A stretch of 64,000 nt of DNA from Metaphire vulgaris (Eukaryota; Annelida; Clitellata; Crassiclitellata; Megascolecidae). Both the position numbers and the translations under genes were made by a program. Positions 1-11,519 of the stretch are shown here, in pieces (within the stretch, counting starts at the first letter, position 1; the number at the start of each line of letters is the position of its first letter). Under the pieces are notes generated by a model. It saw only the letters and a list, made by a program, of their open reading frames with translations, did not search any database and had not been told where the DNA came from. The stretch spans positions 4,932,404-4,996,403 of the forward strand of contig CM030863.1 of assembly GCA_018105865.1 (NCBI GenBank), in the 5' to 3' direction.

Positions 1-91
1 CAGGAATGAAGACGTAGGTTGACTCGAGGGAGATAGAACGAGACGTTCGGATTCTAAGTGCCTAATCCATTCACGGGGACATCCACAGTCA

Positions 92-150
92 TTCCCCTTT
101 CCACGCTGAGAAGGAATCTCGGGTGTGTTTTCGGGAATTCTTCTATTAGC
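92..150 (-). repeat. Fragment related to 2401-2455 (gypsy-associated)
   Basis: Read on the minus strand this stretch resembles 2401-2455. Both give a similar peptide ending in LLSVER (FPKTHPRFLLSVER here, FPETQPGLLLSVER there). The two copies have the same orientation and the second lies just downstream of the gypsy pol remnant, so both probably come from one LTR-element family. Too short to name a domain. Confidence 0.35.
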
Positions 151-900
151 AAAGCTCTCACTATCTGCCTTGAAAAAGCCATTACCAGAGTGTCGCATCG
201 TCAACTAATCTACTCCACCGTGTATAAGCAGATCGGCACGGGACCAAGATGGGCGTCTCGATCTCGACCGCATATAAGGCTGCATACTTCGTCGTAGTGT
301 AGTTGATCCATCACTGACTACTGAAGAGTCCCCCCCGTGTTTTACGCCCAGGCTGAACGGTGATTTTAGTGGTTCCAACGAACACATAGGTGGGCCACGA
401 GGGAACAGGGAATCCTGGAATTATCGCTCCTCGATGGGGCACCCCCTGGTTGGGATGGGGTGGGTTTGCCATTTTAGGAGGATAAGGATGAAATGTTGTT
501 CGTGGCGTATGTTGGGTGTCTACTCCCTGGGGTGGCGCCGCCTGCGAAACGAACGGTGTTATTAAATATTATACAAAATAATTTATTATTATGGGTTATG
601 AACAACATCAATTTACAACGACAGTTAGTAACACCATTGGAGTAGGATTATAGCTTCCCAGAAATAATCTACAACATAATAGCAGTTTCAATTTTCATTG
701 ACAAATATGTTAGTTAATAGCTTTGTTATAGTCATACCAGTATAGCTGTGTTATTACAGTAATTGTGTTTCATTTTCGAGCTTATATCTTCGTTGTTATC
801 GATATACATACGCATTTTGAATTGACCTTTTGCATGAACAGTTGTCAAAAATAATTTTTTTGTCGATTCGTTCAAACTGCTTGGACATTTTTTTAAATTT
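151..900. other. Unassigned AT-rich and repeat-derived DNA
   Basis: I see no supportable gene here. Short ORFs on both strands lack recognisable motifs. A C-rich run at 330-337 (G-rich on the minus strand) resembles a polypurine tract, but no LTR edge could be defined next to it. Confidence 0.4.
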
Positions 901-945
901 TGCAACATATAATTATGAGTTATAATATTGGAACACAATTGTACC

Positions 946-1137
946 TTATCGAGGAAATGCCATAATCCCTTGTAGTTCTCCACCTGACCCAAAGGCCAGG
1001 ATAATGACACTATCGTTTGGTTGAATAATAAAAATTATTCCATAGAATATGGTTATTGGCCAATGGCCATGAATTCCAGTCGCTATTTGGGGCGGAGGAG
1101 GTTGTGGAGCTGGTCTTCGGGGCGGCTGATCGCTTCC
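946..1137 (-). other. Candidate proline-rich exon
   Basis: On the minus strand a good acceptor (GTTTTTACAG) is followed by an open frame starting GSDQPPRRPAPQPPPPQIATG. The proline-rich stretch is non-random and could be an SH3-binding type segment of a host protein. No donor or partner exon is clear. A second minus-strand open stretch at 1625-1852 (ending FADELS then stop) could belong to the same gene. No function is assigned. Confidence 0.22.
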
Positions 1138-1149
1138 CTGTAAAAACAC

Positions 1150-2100
1150 GTCCACATTTTATTGAACGCCTAATGAAACTCCATTGTATGAATTACACTC
1201 GAATGTTTACATGTTTGCAAAATACTATATTTTTGGAAAAAATTTCGGACTTTTGACGTTTCAAAATTTATCGAGTTTTGAAAGCATAGAGAACAGTCCC
1301 ATCGACAAGGTTGTGTGAAATTTTAAAATCTAATTAGTAAAATTTCTCATTCATAACGCTCTATAATAATTTTATAATTCAAGTGACTTACACACTTATT
1401 CCTTTTTGAGAAATGGATAGCCACAGTTCATAACTGTCGGCCAAAAGTAATTCTTACTAAAATATCTCCACTCTCTTTTTCAAATTTATCCAGACATATT
1501 TTATTTCTCAAGTCTTTGAGTGTTATACTTCCTGCAAATACCGATTAATACCAAAGTCATACGTAATAGATTTAAAATTATTACCTGACCAGGATTGTTC
1601 GCGTTTTGGCAATTCATGTTTCCTCTAAGAAAGCTCGTCAGCAAATGATTCGGTTCTAGATGAGGAGCCGTTATTATCTTCTTTTCCGAGTACAGTATCT
1701 TCCCTATAATTCCTATCTCCAGGAAGAATATCCTGGGGAATGGAGCGGTTTGAATAATGCATTTTCTGATTGTGAGTTGCTGAAAGAGTCCTTAAATTAT
1801 TGCGTTTGAGTAGATGCACCTTGTTTGGTAGCCGTAGTTGTTTTCCAGTCATTTTCTTTGTTGTCTGGGATTTTTGACAGTTGTCTGAGTTTTCCCAATA
1901 AAACCAGGTCTCGGCGTTCGCTCATTGTCTTGAGCAAACGATCGCTGCCTTGAATAGACGTCTTGCGAGTCAGTCTCCTCCAATACGTTAAATATTATTA
2001 ACTCGAAGTATCATGTACTATAAATGATTTGATTAATATTAGCGATACACTAAATTTTCCACAGTCTAATGATAGCAGGTACTGCTAGACATGTTAACAA
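1150..2100. other. Unassigned intergenic DNA
   Basis: AT-rich DNA with no recognisable domain. The minus-strand frame at 1625-1852 is the only open stretch of note. It is hydrophilic, serine- and asparagine-rich, and unlike any family I know. Confidence 0.3.
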
Positions 2101-2400
2101 GGACTCAGCCTTCAAGGCCAGGACCAAGACCAATACTCATATTTAAGGTCACTGTCCTTCTGGTTCGTACTCGTCTGCGGTCCAAAAGGAATGAGCTGAC
2201 AAGTAAGAATCATCTGGTGTTGCAAAGCTAGATTCCGCCGAGACGGGAGAAGCGGTAGGCGTCGAAGGATGGACCGCCGGCAAATGAAAGAGACGAAGAT
2301 GAAGTCGATGGACGGCACGTCGGTATCGAGGCGGTCAGTTCCCACGCGTTTGCCATGGAAGGCCTATAATCGGGAGAAGAAATCAAGCGAGAAACGTTGA

Positions 2401-2455
2401 TAGCTCTTTCCACGCTCAGAAGTAACCCCGGTTGAGTTTCTGGAAACGCCTCGGC
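2401..2455 (-). repeat. Second copy of the fragment at 92-150
   Basis: It carries the FPETQPGLLLSVER frame on the minus strand, about 470 bases downstream of the gypsy pol remnant, and probably belongs to the 3-prime part of that element. Confidence 0.35.
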
Positions 2456-2922
2456 TAATCGTGCTCACACAATAAACCGTGGTGAACACATCGTTAACAA
2501 ATACCGCTGCCTCACTATTGCTTCCAAAGTATCGAAGCAACGTGGTAAAATTCCAAATAACGCGCCAAATCTTTTCCACAGAGAGCGTATCTTATTCCAT
2601 TAATGATATTCTGATCCATTTCGTTCAGAATTCAGCAACCAACTAAACATGATGCAAAATGCTTTTAGTGCTGTGACGTTCTTTTGGCTTCATGCTCATT
2701 AACTCTAAACAGGCATTCGTATAACAGCGCCATCCCCTATGGAGTATATTTACTAGCGTCTGATCGTAACGAATTCCCTTACGGACCTGTTTTCGGTTTC
2801 CTTTCTGATTCTTTTACTCGAGGGGGCGAGCTGGCTTCCGCAAAGCCCTTCGTGCTCGTAGGACGTGCGGAGACGGGAAGGTTTCATCGCTTATGTCGCG
2901 CAGCACCTCATCTTCTGCTCCT

Positions 2923-4300
2923 TCAGAAATGTCGGTTGATGCGACTACCTCTTCTTGACGTCATTTTCTTCGCTATCCTCAGCACGGCTACTGGACTTAA
3001 TTTATCCACATATGTCACGGAGATTTTCCCTCTTGGTTTTTTCTGGACCCTGTGGTTTAGAGGTCCCGTCTGCTCCAAAATGATGAATTGTCCCGAATAA
3101 AATTTCTCCAATTTTGAGTATTTTCCTCTTCGTTTGCAAGGAATGAAAGCTTCATCGCCGACATTAAATTCTTTAACTCGAACGTTCATGTCATACCTTC
3201 GGTTTCATCTCCTGGCCGCGACACCTATGCGTAAGTGTCCTGTAGTAGTTCTTTCATCCTTTGAACGTACTCAACAGGTTCTACGACATCTGCCCCGGTG
3301 GAGAGCCGTAAACTAGGTCAACTGGCATTTTGTTCTCTCTTTCGAACAATAAGTAGTTCGGCGAAATCCAGTATATTCGTGTACTGATTCGCGATAGGCT
3401 GCGCCCACGAAAAGTAAAATTTCGTGCCAATTCCTGTCGTTCTCACTGACAATTTTCCCGATCATTGAGTTCATCGTGCGATGATACCTTTCGATCATAC
3501 CATTCGTTCTTGCCTCGTAGCTTGTTGTCCGGATCTTTTCGAACTTTAATAATTGACACATTTCCTCTGTAAAAAGGCGGAGGGGCGATCCATAAACGGA
3601 GCAGATTTTCTCCACGATGATCTTCGCGATCATCGCGATTCCTGATTCCTCATCGGGACAGCCTCGACAAATTTCGTAAAATAGTCCATAAGGGTTGATA
3701 TGTACACGTACCCTTTGGTGCTGGTTGGATATGGTCCAGTCACGTCCACCGGAGCGCCGCATCGAAGTGGCTTCAATTTCTCTTGTCTCGGCAACACACT
3801 TCACACGACCCTCAAAGAAACTCTACGTCCTTTGACCAACCGTGCCAGTATCCGCGACGACGAACTTGCAACCTAGTGCGACGTATCCCCAGGTTTCCGA
3901 ATGCGACAACCTGATAAAGTCGTGCCGAAGTTTCCTCGGCACGAGCAACTGCCGTGTTCCATCGTTATTTTCGCGATACAATACTCCGTCCAGCATTCTC
4001 AGCTGATTCCCCTGATGCCACTTCTATTTGGACGCTTCGTCTTCGTCCAGGATTTATTCTAAGTCGGACCATCCTGTAGACATTCGTTCGCGTATCGTCT
4101 CTTGGTCGTCTCCATTCTTCAATGCTGCTATTAGAGAGGGCGTCCGCGTTGGAATGGGATTTTTCGGAACTGTGAACTACCCAGAAGTGGAATTCACTCA
4201 ATCTCTTTTGCCAACAAGCCTGTTGACCGATGAGGTCTGGCGTTCGCCGCAACAACTGAAGTTCAGCATGATCTGTTCGGAGGACAGATATGTACATATC
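2923..4300 (-). pseudogene. Decayed gypsy-type pol: RNase H end, zinc-binding domain, integrase
   Basis: Read from 4297 down, the minus strand shows in order: the end of a reverse-transcriptase RNase H domain (RTDHAELQLL, then SHSNADAL); a broken HHCC zinc-binding segment (a YWHGWSKDV stretch followed by two close cysteines, around 3800-3900); an integrase core with APVDVTGPYP, MDYFTKFVEAVP and NGMIERYHRT, giving the D, D and E regions; and a C-terminal GPY/F-like segment (2923-3189, ending YVDKLSPV). At least two frameshifts and several stops separate these parts, so no single protein can be made. The gag-protease-RT part is absent. The order RNase H then integrase is that of Ty3/gypsy elements. 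Confidence 0.8.
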
Positions 4301-4316
4301 GTCCGTGCAAATAAAA

Positions 4317-4442
4317 GAAGTTCACGTCGCCGACTGCTTCTTTTATTAGCGAAGTTTTTCCACAAAAGTTAAAAGTTCAAATGACATACAGTTCAATATC
4401 TAAGTCGCTCCAAAACATGATTATCTTAAAGTTCGTATCACA
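4317..4442 (-). repeat. 3-prime LTR of the miniature element
   Basis: Closely similar to 4833-4977 but lacks about 20 internal bases. Its outer end is degraded and abuts the gypsy pol remnant. Confidence 0.6.
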
Positions 4443-4832
4443 AAAATGTCAAGGTAAGTAAGATCTGTTACTTGTTCTTAACAGACTGACGTAGACTGTA
4501 AGGGAATCCACGAGCATTGAGAGCCACTCGCCAATTCGCTGCATTTTGGCGGTTTCTGTCGCGATCCAAAATTCTCACCATTTGTCCAGTGTGTAGTAGT
4601 ATTGAAGCATATGCCCTTGTAGATTGGACTTGTGCTACGGGAACTAGCTTGTTGCTGGTGGAACGCTTGAAGACGAATCCAGTTGGTCTTTACAAGCGTC
4701 GAACGACGTCGTCAGTCAACCCTTCCGCCATCCTTCCCGTCAATGTTCGACCTTCCGTCCTTCGATGCTCCGTCGGTTGATGCTGACAGCCTGACTGACT
4801 TCAGTTGCTGGATCGGATCGACTGACTGGAAC

Positions 4833-4977
4833 TGACTTACGTCGCCGACTGCTCCTTTTATTAGCGAAGTTTGTCCACACAAGTTAAAAGTTCATATGAC
4901 ATACAGTTCAATATCTAAGTCGCTCCTAAACAGTTTTCATATACATTTCACATGACTATCTTAAAGTTCGTATCACA
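4833..4977 (-). repeat. 5-prime LTR of the miniature element
   Basis: About 145 bp. On the minus strand it runs TGTGAT to AAGTCA and includes an AATAAA polyadenylation signal, as expected for an LTR. Confidence 0.6.
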
Positions 4978-4979
4978 AC

Positions 4980-5990
4980 AGTTATACAGTTCGTATCTCG
5001 AGGATTCCTTTAAACACTTGAAACTGGTTTATGCGAACAGCAACATCTTAAGTGATGGTTTCTGTATGTGTAAGTGTATGCATCTTTGTGTGCGTGTGTG
5101 TCTGCAATGTCGAGCAGCGACGTTGACCTTGCTTTTGAAATGCACTGATTAACCCTTTCGAATTATTAAGAATTATTAAAACTATTATACCCTATATACT
5201 TCATATTATACCCTATATCCTACATCCTCCTCTCCTTAAAGAATCTGCGACCTCGCAACCAAAATAAAAATAAAAGGTATATTGTTAACATGAAAAGAAC
5301 TATTCTACTTATACGTTGCAATGCTCAGTATGATACAGAAACGAATGTAAATTCTAATAAACGTGCGTACGATAAAGTGTTCATCGCGTAAATTGTTCAT
5401 AGATTAATCCTGCTAATTCCGCAGAGTCTTAGGCGAATAATAATATAGGCGATAATATAAGCAAGCAAATCAACTAAATGTGACAAACAAATAAGCAAGC
5501 AACTTATATACGAAAGCAATTAAGCAAAACATGTTTAAGCAACTAATTAAGCGATTATACAAGGATGGAATCATCGACGCTTCCGTTTTGTCCTTCGAAA
5601 TGTTCGCGTTATACAGTCGATTTCAAAGTAAAACAATCTAAACACAATAAAACATACGTTAAGCAACTAAAATATGCAATTACAATGATAACGCTCGAGT
5701 AAAGAGAAATTGAGAAAAATAGTGGTGCGATATGGATTTTAGATGCTATTGTAGGCTACAGTAATAATACTGGTGATCCGTGCCCTCGGAGTGAAATACA
5801 GTGCTCACACACAGCACAATATGAGAAATGTAACGCTGCATGGAAGACAATGAGTACCAATGAGATTCTGTAGTTAAATTTGAGACTAACAGCTACTACG
5901 ACAATGTAAATCATTCTACAGTATTTATGATTATAAAAAAACAAGGAAAATATGTCAATCCCAACTAAATGTGGATTGATTAAAATACAT
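4980..5990. other. AT-rich DNA without a supportable gene
   Basis: The stretch 5450-5560 is rich in repeated AAGCAA words. No domain, tRNA or clear transposon end is visible. Confidence 0.35.
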
Positions 5991-6014
5991 GTACTCGCAA
6001 AAATATACTCGCAA

Positions 6015-6145
6015 AAGGCTGACAAGCAAAAAAGGCCATCCGCTAATTTTAAGATGTAAAAGGATGCTAACAAGCAAAAAGTCGTCAGTTAATTTTAAGA
6101 TGTAAAAAGGGCGATAACTAAAAAAAGTCGTCAAGAAATTTTATT
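6015..6145. repeat. Three tandem copies of the GACAAGCAAAAA iteron
   Basis: Three diverged units of about 50 bases, each with a form of CTGACAAGCAAAAAAGGYCATC followed by TAATTTTAAGATGTAAAA. The same motif occurs inside several MITEs elsewhere in the window. Confidence 0.65.
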
Positions 6146-6169
6146 CTGGACAGGGGCCTGACACTGTAG

Positions 6170-6700
6170 GTCGAAACTGAGAATGATATTGTTGGTTATT
6201 CTTCAAAGGTTAAAGCTATGAATTTGGAGCAAGAGGAAAATGTGGATTTTGCGAGAGAATTTCTTCAAATCTATTAGATGTTTGCATTTCTAGGTGCTAT
6301 ACACCTCTATTCAACAGGACTTAAATTGGCTTCTCTCACTCAACGAATTAATGTATAAAACTTTTTTGATGTCTATAAAACCTGTTGTAGGCCTATAATG
6401 AACCATATATTTTAATACGCTGCTCTTCCCTCGATCTGCCCTACTAGGCCTTCCACAAAATATTCGGCAGCACTTTCATTTAGGCCTAGTTGATGTCCCT
6501 CGTTCTCGTACAGTCAATGGCGTTAGTGTGTAGTATGAAATGGCTGGGAATGCTCTATTTAGAACCCTGTCGATCGAAATTGAGAATGATATTATTGATA
6601 ATTCTTGCAAAGTTTAAAGCAATGAGGATGGAACAAGAGGAAAATGTGGAATTTGTCGCAGAATTTCTTCAAATCGATTAGATTTTTACAAATCTAGGGT
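6170..6700 (+). repeat. Diverged direct duplication (6170-6290 and 6568-6700)
   Basis: Both copies contain CGAAAYTGAGAATGATATT and later GAGGAAAATGTGG, TTTCTTCAAATC and a TCTAGG end. They are about 400 bases apart and roughly 80 percent alike. Origin unknown. Confidence 0.6.
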
Positions 6701-6858
6701 TGTAATAAATAGTAATCCCTGAAATTTCCTGTTCTTTATCATTTGTAAAAAATGAAATTGCTCACGTCAACTTATCTTGAGCCCCCGCCCTGTCAACAAC
6801 TGTCAAACTTTTTCAAACCCTCCCTCCTATTTTGTTGACGTAATTAATGTACAGCCCC
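6699..6858. mobile_element. Truncated copy of the GGGGCTGTCC MITE family
   Basis: Matches the right half of the complete elements at 31088-31497 and, inverted, 36493-36927, ending GTTGACGTAATTAATG then the CAGCCCC terminus. The left half is missing. Confidence 0.7.
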
Positions 6859-7639
6859 TTATCATGCAATGCGACTGAACACAAAACGAACATAGCTATC
6901 AACAGTAGACGCGCGCCGACTCTACTTGTAGTTAATTATAATTAGTGTGTAGGTTACTTAATCATACAGCTACACCGTTTGAGAGACTTCAATGCGACTG
7001 AAATGATACACTCAATCGTGTGTGATAAATTAGCCTGTGTGAAAAATACATTAATGCGAGAACCGAAACTATAAAGTTTAAATCTGCAGCGAAAGGCGTA
7101 TCGAATGTAAGTGATCACCTTATTAATAGTTAATATGCTAAATTAATTAAATTAACATTAATAGCTGGTTTACGAGAACAAATTGAGAAAATAGAGATCG
7201 TCATTACTACAGCGACCACAGTTTCAAATGGCTGCCTAGTAACATAACAACAGCGCATAACACATGCACGCACACTCCACTCCTATGCAAAAAACATTCA
7301 AATGAACTGATATAATGAGGTGTGTACGTAAAGTGTAAAGACTCAATGAATATGCAATATGTCAATGCTTCATAGTGCAGTGCATCTTCACTGCAATAGC
7401 AAATTCTGGTAAAGCACTGAAGGTGCATCTATAATTCTACATGTCTCTACATCTATAGTTCTCACTCTTCATTCAAGTTCTCTATAGCAGTTTCTTTTCT
7501 AGTATTTCACGCATCATTTGACGGCGAACGTACGGGATGTACTGCTACACACAACAACAACAAATACACCCGACTGCAATATAAAATGCACTGAAGCAGA
7601 GGTGCTACAGCTACGAAAGGAAATAATATTTACATAGAC

Positions 7640-8700
7640 TCTTTAAAATGCCAAGGTACGTGAAAATCTGTTACTTTTGATTTTAATGGATCACGAGAAT
7701 TCGACGGGCGGCGCGCCCCCGTTGCCACTTTGCTGCATTTTGGCGAAGTCTTGCTTGGTCCACTCTTCTCACTACCTGTCCGTTGGGTAGTCGCACGTAG
7801 AAGCGTGTAACGGTCTGTGGTTTTTCTTGGGGTGCGATCGTGGGGCGAGGAGTGTTGTCTGGATCCTGCTGCGAGGTTTCTGTGGCGTGACCGAATTTCT
7901 GAATGATTCGGCCGCTTCGCAAACGGAGGAAGCCCAGGAACGTTGCAATTTTTCTCCGTGATCCATCGTCATTGCTCGCTGCTGTGGGTGCTGATTGAGG
8001 GTCGTTGTCGATTGATCTAGTGTTTCAGCATTGCCCGTTGCCGTCGGGTCCGGTTTAATCGCTGTCTCTGAGGTTGTGCCTGGAGTGTTGTCGATGGTTG
8101 TCATGTCTCCATAACGAATACGACGGAGGTTGGTAGTTATCCACTCCTCCATCCTCTAATTGTCTAACAGGCTCTAATGTTCTACTGTACTGCCTCACGC
8201 ATAAGATTGTGAATGTATATGTCGTCGTGGTTTCGTCTGAGTTGTCATCGAAGCAGTAATATTTGACGCTGACGGATGTGAAGACGAAGTTGAACTTGAC
8301 GTTGTAGACATATCGGGTGCAGAATGAATTTGGCGTTGGTTGCTGTTCAACATTCGCTTGACTCGATGTTCGTCGTCAACTGAGGTGTTCGGCTGTTGCC
8401 CGGTTGATTCGGTTGCGTCGGGATCTTTGGGTTCTCCGCCATGTGTAGCATATGCCCTTGTAGACTGGACATATGCTACGGGAACTAGCTTGGTTGCTGG
8501 TAGAACGATTGAAGACGCTGTTGGATGCGTTGATTGAACGTCGGCGTTGATCGATCCCGCGTTGTCCGTTGTCGCAACCGGCGTATCCGTTGCGTCTGGG
8601 GCTGCTCCTGGAGTGCTGCCGTAACGAATACGGCGGAGGTTGGCGGTGATCCACTCCTCCATCCTCCAATTGTCTTAACAGGCTCTAATGGTCTCTTTTG
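7640..8700 (-). repeat. About 510-bp tandem duplication in an LTR-element 3-prime region
   Basis: On the minus strand two units begin with nearly the same frame, MEEWITANLRRIRYG (from 8662) and MEEWITTNLRRIRYG (from 8152), about 510 bases apart. Each is preceded by the same CAGGCTCTAATG stretch. The sequence after each start is threonine- and serine-rich and full of shifts. A further related cassette (NKLVSDAYAISTAHA versus TKLVPVAYVQSTRAYA) lies at 8700-8826, so the segment grew by repeated duplication. Confidence 0.6.
7683..7922 (-). pseudogene. C-terminal end of a gypsy-type pol polyprotein
   Basis: The minus-strand frame contains FYVRLPNGQVVRRVDQARLR, a layout known from the extreme C-terminus of many gypsy/K02A2.6-like integrases (V-R-x-x-x-G-x-x-x-R-R-x-x-D-Q). 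It ends at a stop at 7683. A second, shortened copy of this end is fused into the miniature element at 4450-4600. Confidence 0.5.
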
Positions 8701-9026
8701 GATGGTTCGGTTGTCGTTGTTGTAGAGGTACGGATCTTCAGAGGTTCTCCACCAGATGAAGCATGTGCTGTGCTGATCGCATATGCATCGGAGACTAGCT
8801 TGTTGTGGTTGGTGACGACCGAACACGAAGGCCAGTGATGTTTCATAAGCGTCGAACGACGTCGTAAGTCAGCCCTTCCGCCATCCTTCCCGTCAATGTT
8901 CGATCTTCCGTCCTTCGATGCTCCGTCGGTTGATGATGACTTCTCTGTTGTGAAGGTGGAACTTCGTGCGCGGCTTCTGGTCCTTGAAACGCATGGATTG
9001 TTTCTTCCCGTTTGGACTCGTCGTCG

Positions 9027-9350
9027 TCATCGTGTTTCTCGTATCGCTGAAACGTTGACGTTGTCTTTTGTGGATGTGCGAAGGGTTGTACGGTATGGAG
9101 GCGTCGGCTCTCGTCTTTCAGCTCCGCGAGTGTCTGTTGTTGAATCTTCTTCTCGGGCGTCCTGTAAGGACAGCTCTGTCACTCGGTCCCATTGGCGTAG
9201 ATCATCTATGTTTCGTATGGGATGTTGAATTACATGCTGCCGAGTTGAAGCTCTCAGGCCGTTCAGTGCTATCAAGTGAAGTCGCTCGTCATTTATGCCC
9301 CTTCGACGGCCTTCTTTGACGACCGATGTGATCCTTGAGTAGCAATGCAA
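9027..9350 (-). pseudogene. Retrotransposon gag-like fragment
   Basis: The 107-residue minus-strand frame contains LIALNGLRASTRQHVIQHP and NIDDLRQWDRVTELS, which resemble the late part of gypsy/Mag-type capsid proteins (a block on how many molecules resist, then assignment of amino acids in a short helix). It ends in a charged R-rich tail. The frame has no start context and the following DNA (8840-8900) holds a separate short MAEGLT frame like that in the miniature element. Confidence 0.4.
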
Positions 9351-9399
9351 GTGTTGATCGCTTGGTGTCTTCGTCCGCTTTGCGTAACGTTATTTCCTC

Positions 9400-11020
9400 A
9401 TTTCTTCTTACTGTAGGCCTACACTCTTTAATAATTGATTCTATACATTTTGGAGGAAGTTTTTTTCGACAAGAGAAGACGAAAAATTAGATGTTTTACT
9501 ATATTCGGCAATGCTAGACGACTTCCTTACAATATTTTGCCGACAAATGCATAAGTTGCACAGCACTTCTTGAGAATTCCACATGTTCAAACATAGTGAT
9601 TTTGTGAATTTCTGTCAAATAAGATGGAAATGCAAATATTGCCTCACGTGGCAGAAAAATGTTTTTCGACCAGGCCTAATTATTATTTTTGACATATTAT
9701 ATTTAAATATTCAATTGATGTAATTAGGGGCATACGTAGGTGCAAATCGAACGAAAGGCAGTAAATAGAATAGAGGAACTAGAGAATAGTAGAAATTGTC
9801 TAGCTATAGGCTTTCTCTATATAGATCTACAGTCAAGATGAATGGTCACTTTCTTCTATTTTACGTGCACCTTTTCGCTTCCTAAAGACTTAGGCAACTA
9901 AAATAAGTGGACGTTATTCATATTAAAATGCCGCACCACATTTACAGATTTGTCGCTTAATTTGTCCTAATAGGTATGTGATTCCGTAAAATAAAATAAT
10001 AGTGAAAATAGCTTGGCAAGCCAAGAATTTTTATTTTATTTCTTTCGAAAGAATTTCTGACGCAGAAACTCTTTATTATGAGAAATATTTATTGACTGTC
10101 TTAATATCTTGCTCTTGAAATACAAAGTCAATTTTCATCTATTCGGCCATTGTCGTCTTCGCTTTGCAACGGCTCGAAGCCGCTTAGGGTGGACATGCTC
10201 CCCACCCACTTGACCGGCTGTCCGTCCAACTGCCGCTGCTCGTCCAGCTGCAAGGCGATGTGGACCAGTCCATGCATTCGACGTCCCCTTGCTTTTCCTC
10301 GTCGTCGTTGTCGTCGCCGCCGTCTTCCTTATCCTTCACTTCCCTCAGTGCTGTTAAGAAATACAAATCATAACTTACAGCTTCTATTTTCACGGTATTA
10401 TAAGCGAGAGAAATATGCATATTTTCATATTCCTATGTATTATTATTCATAATGTCCTAGTTACTGTTGTGGTGAAACCAGGTTATGACTTCGATCTGTT
10501 TCGGACTGGCGGGATAGGCTATCAGTCATCTACTACCACCTCTCCCATAAGGATGAGCCTCATCCATCGTACACTGCTTTAATGCCTTACTACACGCTCG
10601 GGCCACCCACTAGCCTCACATCATTCTATCAGACTCTAGGCTACCTCATCAATATTCATGCGTTCTCGCTACCTATCTATTGTCTGCCTATCTATTGTCT
10701 GGCTACTTATTAATTATTAATGCACTTTTATGGTCCTAGGTTTAATTGTACTTAAATATTATATGATTTCTCCACATACCCCGGGTTTTCCGTCGGGATG
10801 GACCCCATCCCTCATTTATTTAACATAACAATGTGCGGGAGACAATGCGTTTTGACAACTGGCAATAACATAACATAGAGTTTTTACATCGGCGACATTT
10901 TAGAACAATACAATTAAAAATACAGTCAACATTAATCATTTAACATTTGAAATTATAACAAAAGTCAATGGTCCATTCATCGAAAACGTCATAATTAATC
11001 ACAAGAAAAGTCTCCTTCTT
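9400..11020. other. AT-rich DNA, no supportable gene
   Basis: The only coding-like stretch is 10140-10345, GC-richer, with an aspartate/glutamate-rich frame on the minus strand after a possible acceptor (TTTCTTAACAG). The frame stops after 60 residues and a neighbouring donor would leave a 28-base intron, so I do not call a gene. Confidence 0.35.
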
Positions 11021-11034
11021 TAAATGAACTCTTT

Positions 11035-11436
11035 TTATTCGATTTCTTCGTCTGAAGAGAACTCGATCACAAACGAAGAGTCATCAGATTCAGGTATTCG
11101 AAGATCTTCCAACACCACACATCTCTTAGCTGACTCTCCGCTACATTCTACTCCAAAATCTTTTGTCGTTTCGGAGGTCTCCTGTACCATTTCTTGCTTT
11201 CGACTTCCTTCTTTAATTGAGACTTCTGGACCGGCTCCTCTTGAACATTCCGTGTCTTTAGTAGACCCGCTGGACATCGTGGTAGAAGCATCTATCGATT
11301 TCCCTGGGTCTTGCCCTATTGGAAAATGTGCGTCCACCAGATTCTTGATGATGATCTCTTCTAGATGTGGACATTCATTCCTGCCATTCTGGTATAGTTC
11401 TCTTGGAGACTTTGCTTCTCCAATATTTTTACACAA
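11035..11436 (-). CDS. Unrecognised acidic ORF, possible terminal exon
   Basis: A 133-residue minus-strand frame ends in an acidic tail (DDSSFVIEFSSDEEIE). It is S-, E- and T-rich with a few cysteines and histidines and no catalytic motif. Acidic C-termini of this kind occur both in nuclear proteins and in transposase or gag proteins. No clean acceptor is seen at its start and no polyadenylation signal is obvious. The plus strand is open over almost the same stretch, so either reading could be chance. Confidence 0.2.
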   Translation of the reverse strand: MCKNIGEAKSPRELYQNGRNECPHLEEIIIKNLVDAHFPIGQDPGKSIDASTTMSSGSTKDTECSRGAGPEVSIKEGSRKQEMVQETSETTKDFGVECSGESAKRCVVLEDLRIPESDDSSFVIEFSSDEEIE

Positions 11437-11519
11437 TCAGATCCCAATTCACCGGTTCCCTTGCGTTGATCTGCCTGCTCTGATCTTGCACTTCCTCTCG
11501 GGTCTTCATTAAATTAGTC

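Larger units (their letters stand above)
4317..4977 (-). mobile_element. Miniature internally deleted LTR retrotransposon
   Basis: Two direct repeats (4317-4442 and 4833-4977) flank about 390 bases. On the minus strand the upstream repeat starts TGTGATACGAAC, contains AATAAA and ends AAGTCA, so it looks like a short LTR. Next comes a leader and what looks like an ORF start (MAEGLTDDVVRRL), which jumps directly to a segment matching the end of the longer element copy at 7683-7922 (RQNAANW versus RQNAAKW), then the second LTR. The protein-coding centre is deleted, so this is a non-autonomous derivative needing enzymes in trans. Short-LTR derivatives of this kind are called TRIMs. Confidence 0.62.

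Noticed and set aside
10140..10420. Asp/Glu-rich minus-strand exon
   Set aside because: The nearby donor and acceptor enclose only 28 bases, and the frame stops at once; base composition alone is not enough.
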